This document shows positions 51,393 to 60,705 of a DNA stretch of 64,000 bases, piece by piece. The DNA lies in assembly GCA_029263415.1 (NCBI GenBank), contig JAJCXN010000023.1, positions 1-64,000 on the forward strand. The letters are read 5' to 3'. Both the position numbers and the translations under genes were made by a program. The notes below the pieces were generated by a model. It searched no databases and was not told the DNA's origin. It was given only the letters and a program-made list of their open reading frames with translations. This DNA comes from Acidobacteriota bacterium. Its GTDB lineage: Bacteria; Acidobacteriota; Thermoanaerobaculia; Multivoradales; Multivoraceae. Numbering within the stretch: position 1 is the stretch's first letter; every line of letters starts with the position of its first letter.

Positions 51393-53162
51393 CTACGGAT
51401 TCTCGCCGGGAGCTACCCCGTATCGATAGCCCTGCCTCGCCTTGACCTTAGCGCCGGCCGCCGTGGTCTCGATCTCAACCTCTTGATAGCCCTGGGTGCC
51501 CAGGTCGTACTCGGTGCGATACGACAGCAGATAGTAGGCCGCGTTGTCCTTTGCAACCTGTTTGAGCGGGGTCTTCACGTTGTTGTGGTTCGAGTAGTAG
51601 TAGCCGCCTGTATCCTGAGCGATCACACTCAGCGAATCGGTGATACCGGTCATCGTGTTGCCACCACGCCGGGCGCCTAAGGTGTTGATCGCGTAGACAG
51701 CGACGTTGCCGTTGTTCAGCGACTGCTCCATGGGCGGGTAATAGCGGGCATCGGGAACATAATCGCCAAACGAACCACGCGTCTCGCCGAACCCGAGGGA
51801 AAACAGCACCAAGTTCTTGCGACCAGCTATGCCTTCTGCCGCATTGCCGAGCAACTCGAGCGCCTGCTGAATCTTAGGGGTCGCCTTCGACAGGGTCGCG
51901 CCGGTGGGCAGGTTGACGAACAGAGACGGGCTATCTGGATCGAACACCGGGGCCGAGCGAGACTTCCAGCGATCCGGATCCTTGCCGCCGCGCGAAGCCG
52001 CCAGAATGGCCTCAGCAATCTCGTTGCGATCGCGACTGAAGTCTTGGTAGAGCTTCAGCCGCACGTCGTAGCCGACCACTGCAATCTGGTCGTTCGGCAG
52101 CATGCCGTCCTCCAGCCAGCGGGTGGCCCAGCGACCGGCGTCGATCTGTGATCCGGTGAGTTGCGGATTGGCCTGCTTCAGATCGTGAAACATGAAGATG
52201 AAGTAGCGATCCGTACGGGCATTGCCTTCGCGACCGGAGCCTGAGAACTCCTCACCACCGTAGAATGTGGCGCTGGTCACTTCCCGAACTTCGCCGTTCT
52301 CGCTAACAACAAAATCGTCCGGTCCGAGACCAACGATCGGGTTACCCTTCTTGTCGTTGACCAGCACGTCCAGCAGAACTTCGCGCACCACAACCCGGTC
52401 CTGAATCACGTCGCGAGGCCTGGTGGGGGGAGCGGTGGTTGCCGTGGCTCGCGGCACGTCGGCCGCGACCCGCGCGGGCGCAGCCGTTGTCGCGGTCGCG
52501 GTCGCTGAGACCGGCTTAGCCGGAGTAGTGACCGCCGATGGCGTCACGGCCGGAGTGGTGGTCGTTGCGCTGCTTGAAGCGCGCGGAGCCGGAGCCGATG
52601 CAGCTGTGGCTGCAGCGGGCGCTCTGGTCGTAGCGGTGGGTTCCGCGGTGCTAGACGTGGCGCGCACTGCAGAAGCCTGCGCTTTGGCTTCTTCCTTGGC
52701 CGCTCGTTCCGCGGCGCGGCGCTCGCTGCGAGACGGTTTGGGCGCCTCCTCCTTGACAACTTGTGCAGGAGCAGCCTCAGCCTCAGCAGGAGCAGGAGCA
52801 GGAGCAGGAGCAGCCTCAACAGGTGCGGGAGCCGCAGCCGTCGGTTTGCTCTCCTCAACCACCGGTGCCGGAGCAACCTCCGTCACTTCGGATTCCTCAG
52901 GCGCAGTGGAAGGAGGCGGCTCGCTGGGCACCATCCGCGCCTTGACCGTCTTGCCGCGCTGCTTCTTTTTTTTCTTGTCCTGCTGGACAAAAGCGCCTGC
53001 CGCTGAGGGCTCAAAGGCTGTTGGCTCGGGGGTATGGGCGCTGAGCCAGCTCGCAGTCAATACTGCGGTAGCGAAGGCCAAGCCAGTGAGTCCTGCTTGG
53101 TACCTGCGAGCGGGAAAGAGCAGCCGGCTGGCGGCGCTGTTGCGATCGGTGTGCTTCGACAT
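51393..53162 (-). CDS. VWFA-related Acidobacterial-type exported protein with Ala/Pro-rich linker
   Basis: A 589-residue protein. An N-terminal signal or anchor (about 22-45) is followed by a lysine cluster (DKKKKKQRGK), then a low-complexity Ala/Pro/Thr linker (about 85-250), and a von Willebrand factor A-like domain (about 260-580) of the TIGR03436 type found mainly in Acidobacteriota: 'VLLDVLVNDKKGNPIVGLGP' entry strand, DRYFIFMFHDLKQANP and a 'QDTGGYYYSNHNNVKTPLKQ' region. The metal-site motif DxSxS of classical VWA domains is absent (HDLKQ instead). The linker is encoded partly by a GCAGGA hexanucleotide run (52786-52812). Surface role unknown. Confidence 0.9.
   Translation of the reverse strand: MSKHTDRNSAASRLLFPARRYQAGLTGLAFATAVLTASWLSAHTPEPTAFEPSAAGAFVQQDKKKKKQRGKTVKARMVPSEPPPSTAPEESEVTEVAPAPVVEESKPTAAAPAPVEAAPAPAPAPAEAEAAPAQVVKEEAPKPSRSERRAAERAAKEEAKAQASAVRATSSTAEPTATTRAPAAATAASAPAPRASSSATTTTPAVTPSAVTTPAKPVSATATATTAAPARVAADVPRATATTAPPTRPRDVIQDRVVVREVLLDVLVNDKKGNPIVGLGPDDFVVSENGEVREVTSATFYGGEEFSGSGREGNARTDRYFIFMFHDLKQANPQLTGSQIDAGRWATRWLEDGMLPNDQIAVVGYDVRLKLYQDFSRDRNEIAEAILAASRGGKDPDRWKSRSAPVFDPDSPSLFVNLPTGATLSKATPKIQQALELLGNAAEGIAGRKNLVLFSLGFGETRGSFGDYVPDARYYPPMEQSLNNGNVAVYAINTLGARRGGNTMTGITDSLSVIAQDTGGYYYSNHNNVKTPLKQVAKDNAAYYLLSYRTEYDLGTQGYQEVEIETTAAGAKVKARQGYRYGVAPGENP
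52786..52812. repeat. Hexanucleotide run in the VWFA gene linker
   Basis: Four to five GCAGGA units in tandem encode alternating Ala-Pro on the minus strand. This is a likely site of in-frame length variation. Confidence 0.8.
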
Positions 53163-53190
53163 AGGAGTGCCTCAGTTTCGTGAGCAGTCT

Positions 53191-53216
53191 GGGAACACCA
53201 GGTTCCCACATGTGGG
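53191..53216. promoter_or_regulatory. Overlapping dyads upstream of the VWFA gene
   Basis: GGGAAC-ACCAG-GTTCCC (53191-53207) and the perfect palindrome CCCACATGTGGG (53205-53216) share the bases CCC, 29 to 54 bases upstream of the VWFA start codon. As RNA they would be mutually exclusive hairpins; as DNA they could be an operator. Confidence 0.35.
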
Positions 53217-53444
53217 TCGTGCGATGTTCGAGTCGTGCGATGCAGGGGTGCAACGCGCGTCATTCGGAAAGTTGTTCGCTGAAGTGTACGGGACGCGCAG
53301 TCTCGTGGTGTGAGATCGACAACAGACGGGCGAGGTCAGATTCTTCCCGCCTAAGCAAAAAGCCGCAGCCACAGCACCGAACAGCCCCCGCGAACACCCC
53401 CATGGATCGGTTACTGTCGAGGGCTCACCCCATTATCAGACCCG

Positions 53445-55220
53445 ATGATCACTCTCCGCCGAGAGATGGAGCGCCCCTTGCTGTCGACGACCTTAATTCG
53501 AAGCCTCACCAATCTTCAACCGCGCCACCTCCATTCAGCGCTAGTCATCGCAACACTGTTGGTGGGCGCAATCGGTTGCACCAACCCAGAATCCAACCGT
53601 CCTCCGGCCGATCGAGTCATCCTGGGCACCATCCACACGGTCAACAGCTCCAACACGATCGACAACGGGATTGCGATCACCAACGGACTGATCGTTGCAG
53701 TAGGCAGCGAGGCAGAGATCCGCGACTACATCGGCGAGAACACCCTAGTCACGGAGCTCGGCGATCGCGCCTTGATTCCCGGTTTCGTTGACGGCCATAG
53801 CCATTTGCAGATGACCGGTGACACCTCAACCTTTACCGTCAATCTCACTTCACCGCCAGTGGGATCGCTGACCACCATCGATGAGGTTGTGGCCGCCCTC
53901 AAGACGCAGGCCGACCAAGCCGCGCCCGGAGAATGGGTGGTCGGCTTCGGCTACGACGACACCTTGCTGAGTGAGCTACGACACCCCACCCGCGAGGATC
54001 TAGATCGCGCGAGTTCGACCCTGCCGATCCTCGCCTTTCACGTGTCGGGGCATCTCGCGGTGGCCAACTCCAGAGCCTTAGAGCTGGGTGGCATCACTCA
54101 GGACACCGCGCAGCCTCCTGGCGGGCGCATCCGCAAGGACGCGTCGGGGCAACCCAATGGCGTGCTCGAAGAGGGCTCAGCCTTCGGCCGGGTCTTCGTT
54201 CAGATTCCGCCGCGCACTGATCAAGAGCGAAGCACAGCACTGTCAACAGCAATCGGGATCTACGCCGCAGCCGGGATCACTACCGCTCAAAACGGACTCA
54301 CCACGATTCCCGCGCTCAACGACCTCGCCAAGCTTGATGCCTCCTCAGCCATGCCGATCCGAGTCGTGGCTTGGCCTGATCTTGTCGCCAGCCAAACCAT
54401 GCTTAGGGGCGAGGCCACGTTCCCAACTGACACCGAGAACCTGCGTATCGGCGCAACCAAGATCACTGCCGATGGCTCGATCCAGGGCTATACCGGTTTC
54501 TTAGGAGAGCCCTACCACGCTGCCTTCCAGGGTGATCCCGAGTATCGCGGCTATCCGATCCAGTCGAGAGAAGCCCTCACAGAGGCGGTTCTCGAACTGT
54601 GGGAGAACGGTCGGCAGATCGCCATCCACGGCAATGGCGACGCTGCGATCGACGACATCCTGTATGCCTATGGTCAAGCACAAGACCGCTTTGGCGATGC
54701 AACCCAGCGTCGACCGATCATCATTCATGCGCAAATGACTCGCCCCGACCAAATCGAGACCATGGCGCAACTGGGTGTGGTTCCGTCGTTCTTCCAGCTC
54801 CACACCTACTACTGGGGCGATCGTCACCGCGACATCTTCATGGGTCCTGAGCGCGCCGCACGCATGAGCCCGACCAAAAGCGCGCTCGACGCAGGCCTTC
54901 ATTTCACAGTGCACGCAGACACGCCAGTGGTGCCCATGGAGCCGGTGCGCATGTTGTGGGCCGCAGTCAACCGAACGACCAGCAACGGTCACTCGCTAGG
55001 ACCAGAAGAACGGCTCACCGTTCAACAGGCACTGCGCGCCTTGACCATCGAGGGTGCCTACCAGCACTTCCTGGAGACCGAAATCGGCTCGCTCGAGGTC
55101 GGCAAGAAGGCCGACTTCGTCGTCCTGTCGCGCGATCCGTTAGCGGTCGAACCGACCGCCCTGGACCAGCTCGAGGTGCTCGAAACGGTGGTTGGTGGCA
55201 CCACCGTATTTAGCAGATAA
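53445..55220 (+). CDS. Lipoprotein amidohydrolase (YtcJ-like, Amidohydrolase_3)
   Basis: A 591-residue exported metallo-hydrolase. The N-terminal lipobox LVGAIGC places the modified cysteine at 45. The amidohydrolase body has an N-terminal beta sandwich (residues 58-110), the metal motif FVDGHSHLQMTG (HxH) and later histidines in IHGNGDAAI and HAQMTRPDQIE. 'HFTVHADTPVVPMEPVRMLW' and IGSLEVGKKADFVVLSRDPL complete the Amidohydrolase_3/YtcJ pattern. The family acts on amide or imide bonds and the substrate here is unknown. Its divergent neighbour is the VWFA gene. Confidence 0.9.
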   Translation: MITLRREMERPLLSTTLIRSLTNLQPRHLHSALVIATLLVGAIGCTNPESNRPPADRVILGTIHTVNSSNTIDNGIAITNGLIVAVGSEAEIRDYIGENTLVTELGDRALIPGFVDGHSHLQMTGDTSTFTVNLTSPPVGSLTTIDEVVAALKTQADQAAPGEWVVGFGYDDTLLSELRHPTREDLDRASSTLPILAFHVSGHLAVANSRALELGGITQDTAQPPGGRIRKDASGQPNGVLEEGSAFGRVFVQIPPRTDQERSTALSTAIGIYAAAGITTAQNGLTTIPALNDLAKLDASSAMPIRVVAWPDLVASQTMLRGEATFPTDTENLRIGATKITADGSIQGYTGFLGEPYHAAFQGDPEYRGYPIQSREALTEAVLELWENGRQIAIHGNGDAAIDDILYAYGQAQDRFGDATQRRPIIIHAQMTRPDQIETMAQLGVVPSFFQLHTYYWGDRHRDIFMGPERAARMSPTKSALDAGLHFTVHADTPVVPMEPVRMLWAAVNRTTSNGHSLGPEERLTVQQALRALTIEGAYQHFLETEIGSLEVGKKADFVVLSRDPLAVEPTALDQLEVLETVVGGTTVFSR

Positions 55221-55270
55221 GAGATGGCTGCCCTTACGGACCCGGAAATGGCTGCGGGGGGCACGTTGGC

Positions 55271-55840
55271 CTATGCAGCCACCGACGGTCGCGATGAGCC
55301 ATGAACTCCGAGGCGCATGGTCATCGCGACCAAAGCCAGAGCAACCAGTAGTCCCGCCAAGTTTGCCACCAGCAGTGGTCCGCTGTTCAGCGTGATCAAC
55401 ATGGCAATGGGCGAGCAAACAATCAGTACTAGGGCCGTCCACCGGGGCACGGAAACATGATGAAAGTGCCCGATACCTAACACCACCAATCCCAACGTCG
55501 CCGCGATCAAGGCGCCCGAGAACAGTGAACTATCGCGGATCACCTGGGTCAATTCAAGGTCCCACGAACGGGCCACCGGCCAAGGCGGCGCTGCCAGAAC
55601 CAGCAAGCCCAACGAAGTCAGCAAGACCCCAAGGGGGATCACCTTGGCGACTCCAGATGCGGAGCCAGCGGCCCTTGATGCGGTACTGAGTCCCCAGAGC
55701 CCTAAGCTGATCAACACATTGACCAAAGACATGAGCACCAGGACGATGCTCGTTCTGGTACCCAACCCCAACACCATGACCTCGACCAGCAATAAGCCGA
55801 TCGATCCAACAAGCAAAATGGTCAGCAGCTTCTTCATCAT
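55271..55840 (-). CDS. Multi-pass membrane protein, unknown function
   Basis: A 189-residue integral membrane protein with about six hydrophobic helices (near 5-25, 28-52, 67-88, 105-127, 132-150 and 155-175). A conserved-looking loop 'GIGHFHHVSVPRWT' contains three histidines and could bind metal or heme. The protein has no recognised family. It is transcribed convergently with the amidohydrolase. Confidence 0.6.
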   Translation of the reverse strand: MMKKLLTILLVGSIGLLLVEVMVLGLGTRTSIVLVLMSLVNVLISLGLWGLSTASRAAGSASGVAKVIPLGVLLTSLGLLVLAAPPWPVARSWDLELTQVIRDSSLFSGALIAATLGLVVLGIGHFHHVSVPRWTALVLIVCSPIAMLITLNSGPLLVANLAGLLVALALVAMTMRLGVHGSSRPSVAA

Positions 55841-55997
55841 CGGCGGTCTCCTGCACTCGCCGCGTCGTCTGCGGCATCGAGTCGCTTGGCGGCATTGATC
55901 TGTGGCGTGGTCGGTCTCAACGATGGCCCACGATAGCGGATCTCGGCTCGAGAATCACCGCTGGCCGTCACCGTGTGACAGCACAGCTCCCTCTAGC

Positions 55998-56369
55998 TCA
56001 AACGTGTTGGTCCACCAACACCGGATTGCCATCTGGGTCGACCACGGCGAAATGGGCGGGCCCGGTGGTGGATTCATCGGCCTCGTCCACGAACTCTACG
56101 CCTTGTTCCTTGAGCGACTGTTGCAACTGGCGAATGTCAGTGAACCCCTCAACCTCTTCCGCGTTGCTGTTCCAACCGGGATTAAAGGTCAACGTGTTCT
56201 TCTCGAACATGCCTTGAAACAGGCCGATCACATGCGTGCCGTTCTTGAGAATCAGCCAATTCTGCGCGACATCACCGCCGGCCTCCTGGAAACCGAACTT
56301 TGCGTAGAACGCGCGCGACGCCTCGATGTCCTTCACTGCCAGGCTGACTGAGAATGCTCCTAGTTCCAT
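55998..56369 (-). CDS. VOC-family protein (glyoxalase-like)
   Basis: A 123-residue single-module vicinal-oxygen-chelate protein. It starts LGAFSVSLAVKDIEASRAFY AKFGF in the classical betaalphabetabetabeta pattern and ends 'GPAHFAVVDPDGNPVLVDQH'. The acidic metal ligand of true glyoxalases is not certain, so it may be a sulfur-, drug- or metabolite-binding relative. The next gene on this strand upstream is the amidase (57 bases away), so co-transcription is possible. Confidence 0.88.
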   Translation of the reverse strand: MELGAFSVSLAVKDIEASRAFYAKFGFQEAGGDVAQNWLILKNGTHVIGLFQGMFEKNTLTFNPGWNSNAEEVEGFTDIRQLQQSLKEQGVEFVDEADESTTGPAHFAVVDPDGNPVLVDQHV

Positions 56370-56425
56370 GTGAGATGACTCCTTGTTGATGATGTTCGTG
56401 TGGGCCGTGTGAATCGTTGATGCTG

Positions 56426-58126
56426 CTATGCCTCAATCGCGCTCGACAAGAACTGTGGCGCAGTGCGGTGTTGAGTGGCCTGCTCGAAGCCATAGCAAAT
56501 AGCTAGCAGCGTCGGCTCGGAGAAGGCACGGCCGAAGAACGACAACCCCACCGGCAGGCCATGAATGAAACCCATTGGTACCGTAATGTTGGGATAGCCG
56601 GCAATCGCCGCAGGGCTACTGCTGCCTCCGGAGAAATGATCGCCGTTGACCAGATCGGTCACCCAGGCGGGGCCTCCAGTCGGCGCGATGAGCGCGTCCA
56701 GGGTGTCCGCATCCATGATGCGGTCGATGCCTTCCTTGCCCGCAAGGCGTTTGCAGGTCGCGAGCGCATCGGCGTACTTTGGATCTTCAACTCCACCGGT
56801 GGCTTCGGCAATGTGGAAAATTTCTTGCTGAAAGTAGGGCATCTCGCGATCGGCATTGGCCTCGTTGAAGGCAATGACGTCGGCCAACGTCTTGACCGGT
56901 GCCTCGGGCCCGAGGCCAGCAAGATACTGGGCGAGGTCAGACTTGAGTTCGCAGCTGAGAACAGTGTAGGACGTGGCACCCATCTCGCGCGAGTTCTCGA
57001 ACTCCACATCCACCACTACCGCACCTTTTTCCTCCAGGGTCGCGATCGCAGTTTCAAGTAGCGCGTCCACTCGATCATCAAAACCGCTCGAACTGCGTAC
57101 TACCCCGATCCGTTTGCCCGCAACTCCACCGTCATCGAGGAATTGTGAGTAGTCCTGTTGATGATCAGCAGCGGCCGCGGTGATGCCGTCTTCTGCATCC
57201 ACCCCCACCAGAGCGGTCAGCACATGCGCTGCATCGCGCACGGTCCGCGCCATTGGCCCGGCGGTGTCCTGCGAATGCGCGATCGGGATAATGCGTGAAC
57301 GCGACACCAACCCGAGCGTGGGCTTGATCCCCACAAGACCGTTGGCTGAGCTCGGGCAAACAATCGATCCGTTGGTTTCGGTCCCGATCGCCGCCACGCA
57401 CAAGTTGGCGGACGTAGCAGCGCCCGAGCCTGAACTCGAACCACAGGGATTGCGATTCAAGGCGTACGGGTTCTTGCATTGACCGCCGCGAGCACTCCAG
57501 CCGCTCGACGAATTGGTCGAGCGAATATTGGCCCATTCGGACAGATTTGCTTTGCCCAAAAGAACCGCCCCGGCGAGCCGTAGCTGCGCTGCCACGAACG
57601 AGTCCTTGGGCGGGATCGATCCAAGAAGCGCAAGCGAACCAGCGGTTGTGGTCATACGGTCGGCGGTCGCCACGTTGTCCTTGACCAGAATCGGCAGTCC
57701 ATGAAGAGGGCCGCGCACCTTGCCCTGTGCCCGCTCAGCGTCCAGCGTCGCAGCGATGTTGAGAGCATCTGGGTTGGTCTCGATGATCGAACACAAGTAG
57801 GGGCCTTGCCGATCGATCAGCTCGATGCGATCCAAGTACGCCTGGGTCAAAGATTGAGACGTGGCTCGACCCTCGGCCATTGCCAGTTGCAAGGATTCAA
57901 TATCGGCCTCAAGCCAATCGAAATCGTTGTAGTCGATGTCGCTTGCCTGCTTGCCACCCGCACTCGATCCGGTACCAGGCTGAGCGCAGGCAGCACCAGT
58001 CAAAGCCACTGCTCCCACCACCCCGCTGGCATAGCCAAACAAACTGCGGCGATCGATTCCATCACCGCTGGCCAACTGCTTTCCGCGCTTGGTGTTCTTG
58101 CTCGATTGGTTTCCGGTGCCGTTCAT
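56426..58126 (-). CDS. Tat-exported amidase (amidase signature family)
   Basis: A 566-residue enzyme. The twin-arginine-like signal DRRSLFGYASGVVGAVAL (25-42) ends near a Cys (CAQPG), possibly a lipoprotein. The amidase signature triad is intact: Lys149 in PILVKDN, the cis-Ser in CGSSSGSGAA (228-237) and the nucleophile Ser254 in ETNGSIVCPSS. Such enzymes hydrolyse carboxamides. The exported, Ser-Ser-Lys type often acts on peptide amides or indole acetamide-like substrates. The exact substrate is not known. Confidence 0.92.
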   Translation of the reverse strand: MNGTGNQSSKNTKRGKQLASGDGIDRRSLFGYASGVVGAVALTGAACAQPGTGSSAGGKQASDIDYNDFDWLEADIESLQLAMAEGRATSQSLTQAYLDRIELIDRQGPYLCSIIETNPDALNIAATLDAERAQGKVRGPLHGLPILVKDNVATADRMTTTAGSLALLGSIPPKDSFVAAQLRLAGAVLLGKANLSEWANIRSTNSSSGWSARGGQCKNPYALNRNPCGSSSGSGAATSANLCVAAIGTETNGSIVCPSSANGLVGIKPTLGLVSRSRIIPIAHSQDTAGPMARTVRDAAHVLTALVGVDAEDGITAAAADHQQDYSQFLDDGGVAGKRIGVVRSSSGFDDRVDALLETAIATLEEKGAVVVDVEFENSREMGATSYTVLSCELKSDLAQYLAGLGPEAPVKTLADVIAFNEANADREMPYFQQEIFHIAEATGGVEDPKYADALATCKRLAGKEGIDRIMDADTLDALIAPTGGPAWVTDLVNGDHFSGGSSSPAAIAGYPNITVPMGFIHGLPVGLSFFGRAFSEPTLLAICYGFEQATQHRTAPQFLSSAIEA

Positions 58127-58241
58127 GATCTTTGATTCTCCGCTGGACGTCGGCGCGAGCCACAGGCTACTGGTGCCGCTCGCAGTTTGAGGTGCTGTAG
58201 AGCCCTATCGTACTCATCCTCAGCCATGGTGCACTCAGACT

Positions 58242-59366
58242 ATGATCCGCAGCATGAGCAAGTCACCTAAGAAGGCCGTGTCAGACCAGATCAATCAAGC
58301 TAGCCAGAGCCCCAACGACGCCGAGTTCAACCTGGAACCACTGCGGCCGTTGGACCTCGCGCAGGTCCACAACTTCTCGGACCTCCTCGACTCGATGAAG
58401 ATGACCGCCTTCGGGGGACGCCAGCTCGGTGAAGCGGCTGACATCCTGGTAGAAATGGTCGAGGACCCAGACTGCCTGGTTGTTGGCACCTTCACTGGGG
58501 CCATGACTGTCGCCAAGCAGGGGCTTCTGATCTGCGACATGCTCGATCAGGGCATGCTCGACGTGATGGTCTCGACTGGAGCACTGATGGCTCACGGCTT
58601 CGTCGAAGCCGCTGGGCTGCAACATTTCAAGCATCAACCGGACCTGGACGACTCCGAGCTTCACGCTCGAGGCTTCGACCGCATCTACGACACGCTCGAA
58701 CTCGAACAGAACCTTGACGACGTCGAGCTAATGTTCCGCCAAGCTCTTTCCGCCTGGCCCGACACCGTCACCGCCTGTTCATCGAGCATTCATCAAGTGC
58801 TGGGCGAGTGGCTGACCAAGAACACCGAAGGACGAGGCGTCTTGCGCTCTGCCTTCGAGAAGAACGTGCCGGTGTATGTGCCAGCGTTCACCGACTCCGA
58901 ACTTGGCCTCGATTTCGCGATCTTGAACCGTCTGCGCCGCTTAGACGGGCGAAGCCCCATCCCATTCGACCCGTTCCTCGATCTCGAGGATTACAGCGAA
59001 AAGGTCTTGACCAAGAAGCGGCTCGGCATCTTCACCATCGGTGGCGGAGTTCCCCGGAACTGGGCCCAGCAAGTGGGCCCGTTTCTCGACATCATCGGCA
59101 AACGCGGCGCTCGGGATCCCGCACTCCAAGCGGACGGTGAGAGCTTCAACCGGCGCTTCCAATACGCCGTCCGGATCTGCCCTGAACCGGTGCATTGGGG
59201 CGGCCTATCCGGGTGCACCTACAGCGAAGGTGTCTCGTGGGGCAAGTTCATTCCCAAGAACGAGGGCGGCCGCTTTGCGGAAGTCCCTGCAGACGCCACA
59301 GTGGCCTGGCCATTGTTGTTGGCCGGGGTGATGGAGCGTCTTGGAAGGCGGCAGCCCCTCCGGTAA
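58242..59366 (+). CDS. Deoxyhypusine synthase-like protein
   Basis: A 374-residue NAD-dependent aminobutyl transferase family member. The Rossmann region 'CLVVGTFTGAMTVAKQGLLI' and 'MLDVMVSTGALMAHGFVEAA', the segment GIFTIGGGVPRNWAQQVGPF and the C-terminal 'SGCTYSEGVSWGKFIP', with Lys335 at the place of the catalytic lysine of eukaryotic and archaeal enzymes, are present. Bacteria lack eIF5A, so this protein probably makes a polyamine such as homospermidine or modifies another acceptor. The start could also be the second ATG (58254). No neighbouring polyamine genes are seen. Confidence 0.9.
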   Translation: MIRSMSKSPKKAVSDQINQASQSPNDAEFNLEPLRPLDLAQVHNFSDLLDSMKMTAFGGRQLGEAADILVEMVEDPDCLVVGTFTGAMTVAKQGLLICDMLDQGMLDVMVSTGALMAHGFVEAAGLQHFKHQPDLDDSELHARGFDRIYDTLELEQNLDDVELMFRQALSAWPDTVTACSSSIHQVLGEWLTKNTEGRGVLRSAFEKNVPVYVPAFTDSELGLDFAILNRLRRLDGRSPIPFDPFLDLEDYSEKVLTKKRLGIFTIGGGVPRNWAQQVGPFLDIIGKRGARDPALQADGESFNRRFQYAVRICPEPVHWGGLSGCTYSEGVSWGKFIPKNEGGRFAEVPADATVAWPLLLAGVMERLGRRQPLR

Positions 59367-59422
59367 CCCACTAGGGGGGAAACCCCGCATCGGCACAGGG
59401 ACCATGCCTTTCAGATGATCCC

Positions 59423-60694
59423 TCAAGTGGAAACGCCGTTTCGCTCGAGTCGAGCCTGGAGCGCGAAACACCAGAGTAATGGCAGCACCGTCATCGCGGG
59501 GACCATATAGCGCACCAGGCTGTTGAACAGACTGGCAAAGAGCCAGTGATAAAGCACAATCAGGATGCAAAGTGCCGGGCCCCAAAACTTCAAGCCGGTG
59601 CCCGCTCCAGCGGCGCGCAGCTGTTGGCGTGCAATGTAATAGAGGCTAAGCAGGCTCGGTAGTACGAGCAGGATCGCCAGCACGCCGCCCGCCATCTCAA
59701 TGGTCTTGTTCTGGGAATCCGTGCCGTACCAAGCGCGACGCACCTTGAGTGCGTAAAGCTGGACCACGGCCAGCGGATCACGCGCGAATTCTGCCACTAG
59801 GAAACGGCGAAACGCGCCTCGCTCGTTCAAGGTGGTGTATTGCTCGCCGATCCTGCTCTGGAATTCTTCGAGACGAGGGCCAAACGCCAAGGGTTCGCGA
59901 AAACTCTTGGTATTGAACGAGATCCCATCCCTGAGTGAACTAGCACCCCCGCTAGACAGTGGAATCAACTCACCCTTCTTGGCTAGGACCCAAGCCTCCC
60001 ATGGCAGCAACGTCAGGAACAGGGTCAGTGCGAAGGCAAGCATCACCTGCACCTTCTGACGCCGTGCGTGCTGTCGGTAGGCACCCAGAACGACGACCAC
60101 AACCACCAGGGGAAACAAGATGGCGATGGGTCGCAACAACATCATGACTGCAACCAGGAAGCCGATGAACGCCCACCGGCTGAGATCGATCCGGTTCATC
60201 GCAACTTGCCTCAGTACAACTGTCACCACTGCCATCAACAGGGTCACATAAGGCACAACACTCAACGGTTTGAGGGTTGCGTAGGCAAGGTGGGGCATCA
60301 AGAGCACAGCGAAGCCAGCAAATGCGGCCATCGGCAACGGCACCACCAACAGCGCACATTGCAGCATGAGGACACCGGCAAGAGACGCGGTGGTGATCGA
60401 CACCAACGACGTCACCGTGACGCGCTCGATACCCAGCCGATCAGCAGTTGCAAACTGCGCAGCCAACAGCAGCGGGAACAGCGGTGGATAGCGATCGCTA
60501 ACAGTGCCATCTTCTCCGAGGAAGCCCCGGCCCTCTAGGAGACCTTTGGTCTGCAGCTCGTAGTCCATGACAGTGGCGGCTCGCCAATGATTCGGAACTA
60601 ACCCGTGGAACACCATCAGCAACAGACACCCAATCAACCAGAAACCTAGGATCTGGCGTGGCTGCACCGCTGCATTCGAGCCCCTCTGATCCAT
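59423..60694 (-). CDS. Multi-pass membrane glycosyltransferase (PMT/ArnT-like)
   Basis: A 423-residue integral membrane protein with about ten hydrophobic helices. The first external loop carries 'YELQTKGLLEGRGFLGEDGT' and VSDRYPPLFPLLLA, a pattern of the dolichyl-phosphate-mannose-protein mannosyltransferase/ArnT (GT83-like) superfamily, in which an early Asp/Glu is catalytic. ATG 60694 gives an 11-base gap to the K+ channel gene; a start at 60745 would overlap it. Probable role: transfer of a sugar from a polyprenyl carrier to a lipid or protein at the periplasmic face. Confidence 0.75.
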   Translation of the reverse strand: MDQRGSNAAVQPRQILGFWLIGCLLLMVFHGLVPNHWRAATVMDYELQTKGLLEGRGFLGEDGTVSDRYPPLFPLLLAAQFATADRLGIERVTVTSLVSITTASLAGVLMLQCALLVVPLPMAAFAGFAVLLMPHLAYATLKPLSVVPYVTLLMAVVTVVLRQVAMNRIDLSRWAFIGFLVAVMMLLRPIAILFPLVVVVVVLGAYRQHARRQKVQVMLAFALTLFLTLLPWEAWVLAKKGELIPLSSGGASSLRDGISFNTKSFREPLAFGPRLEEFQSRIGEQYTTLNERGAFRRFLVAEFARDPLAVVQLYALKVRRAWYGTDSQNKTIEMAGGVLAILLVLPSLLSLYYIARQQLRAAGAGTGLKFWGPALCILIVLYHWLFASLFNSLVRYMVPAMTVLPLLWCFALQARLERNGVST

Positions 60695-60705
60695 GCCCAC
60701 GGAGG

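Noticed and set aside
52423-53313. Long plus-strand frame of 296 codons, Ala/Gly/Val-rich
   Set aside because: It is antisense to the low-complexity linker of the VWFA gene; the composition arises from the repeated GC-rich codons of the opposite strand, and it has no family resemblance.
59376-59392. G-run/C-run hairpin after the deoxyhypusine synthase gene
   Set aside because: Only a four-base stem (GGGG/CCCC) with no T-run; too weak to call a terminator.
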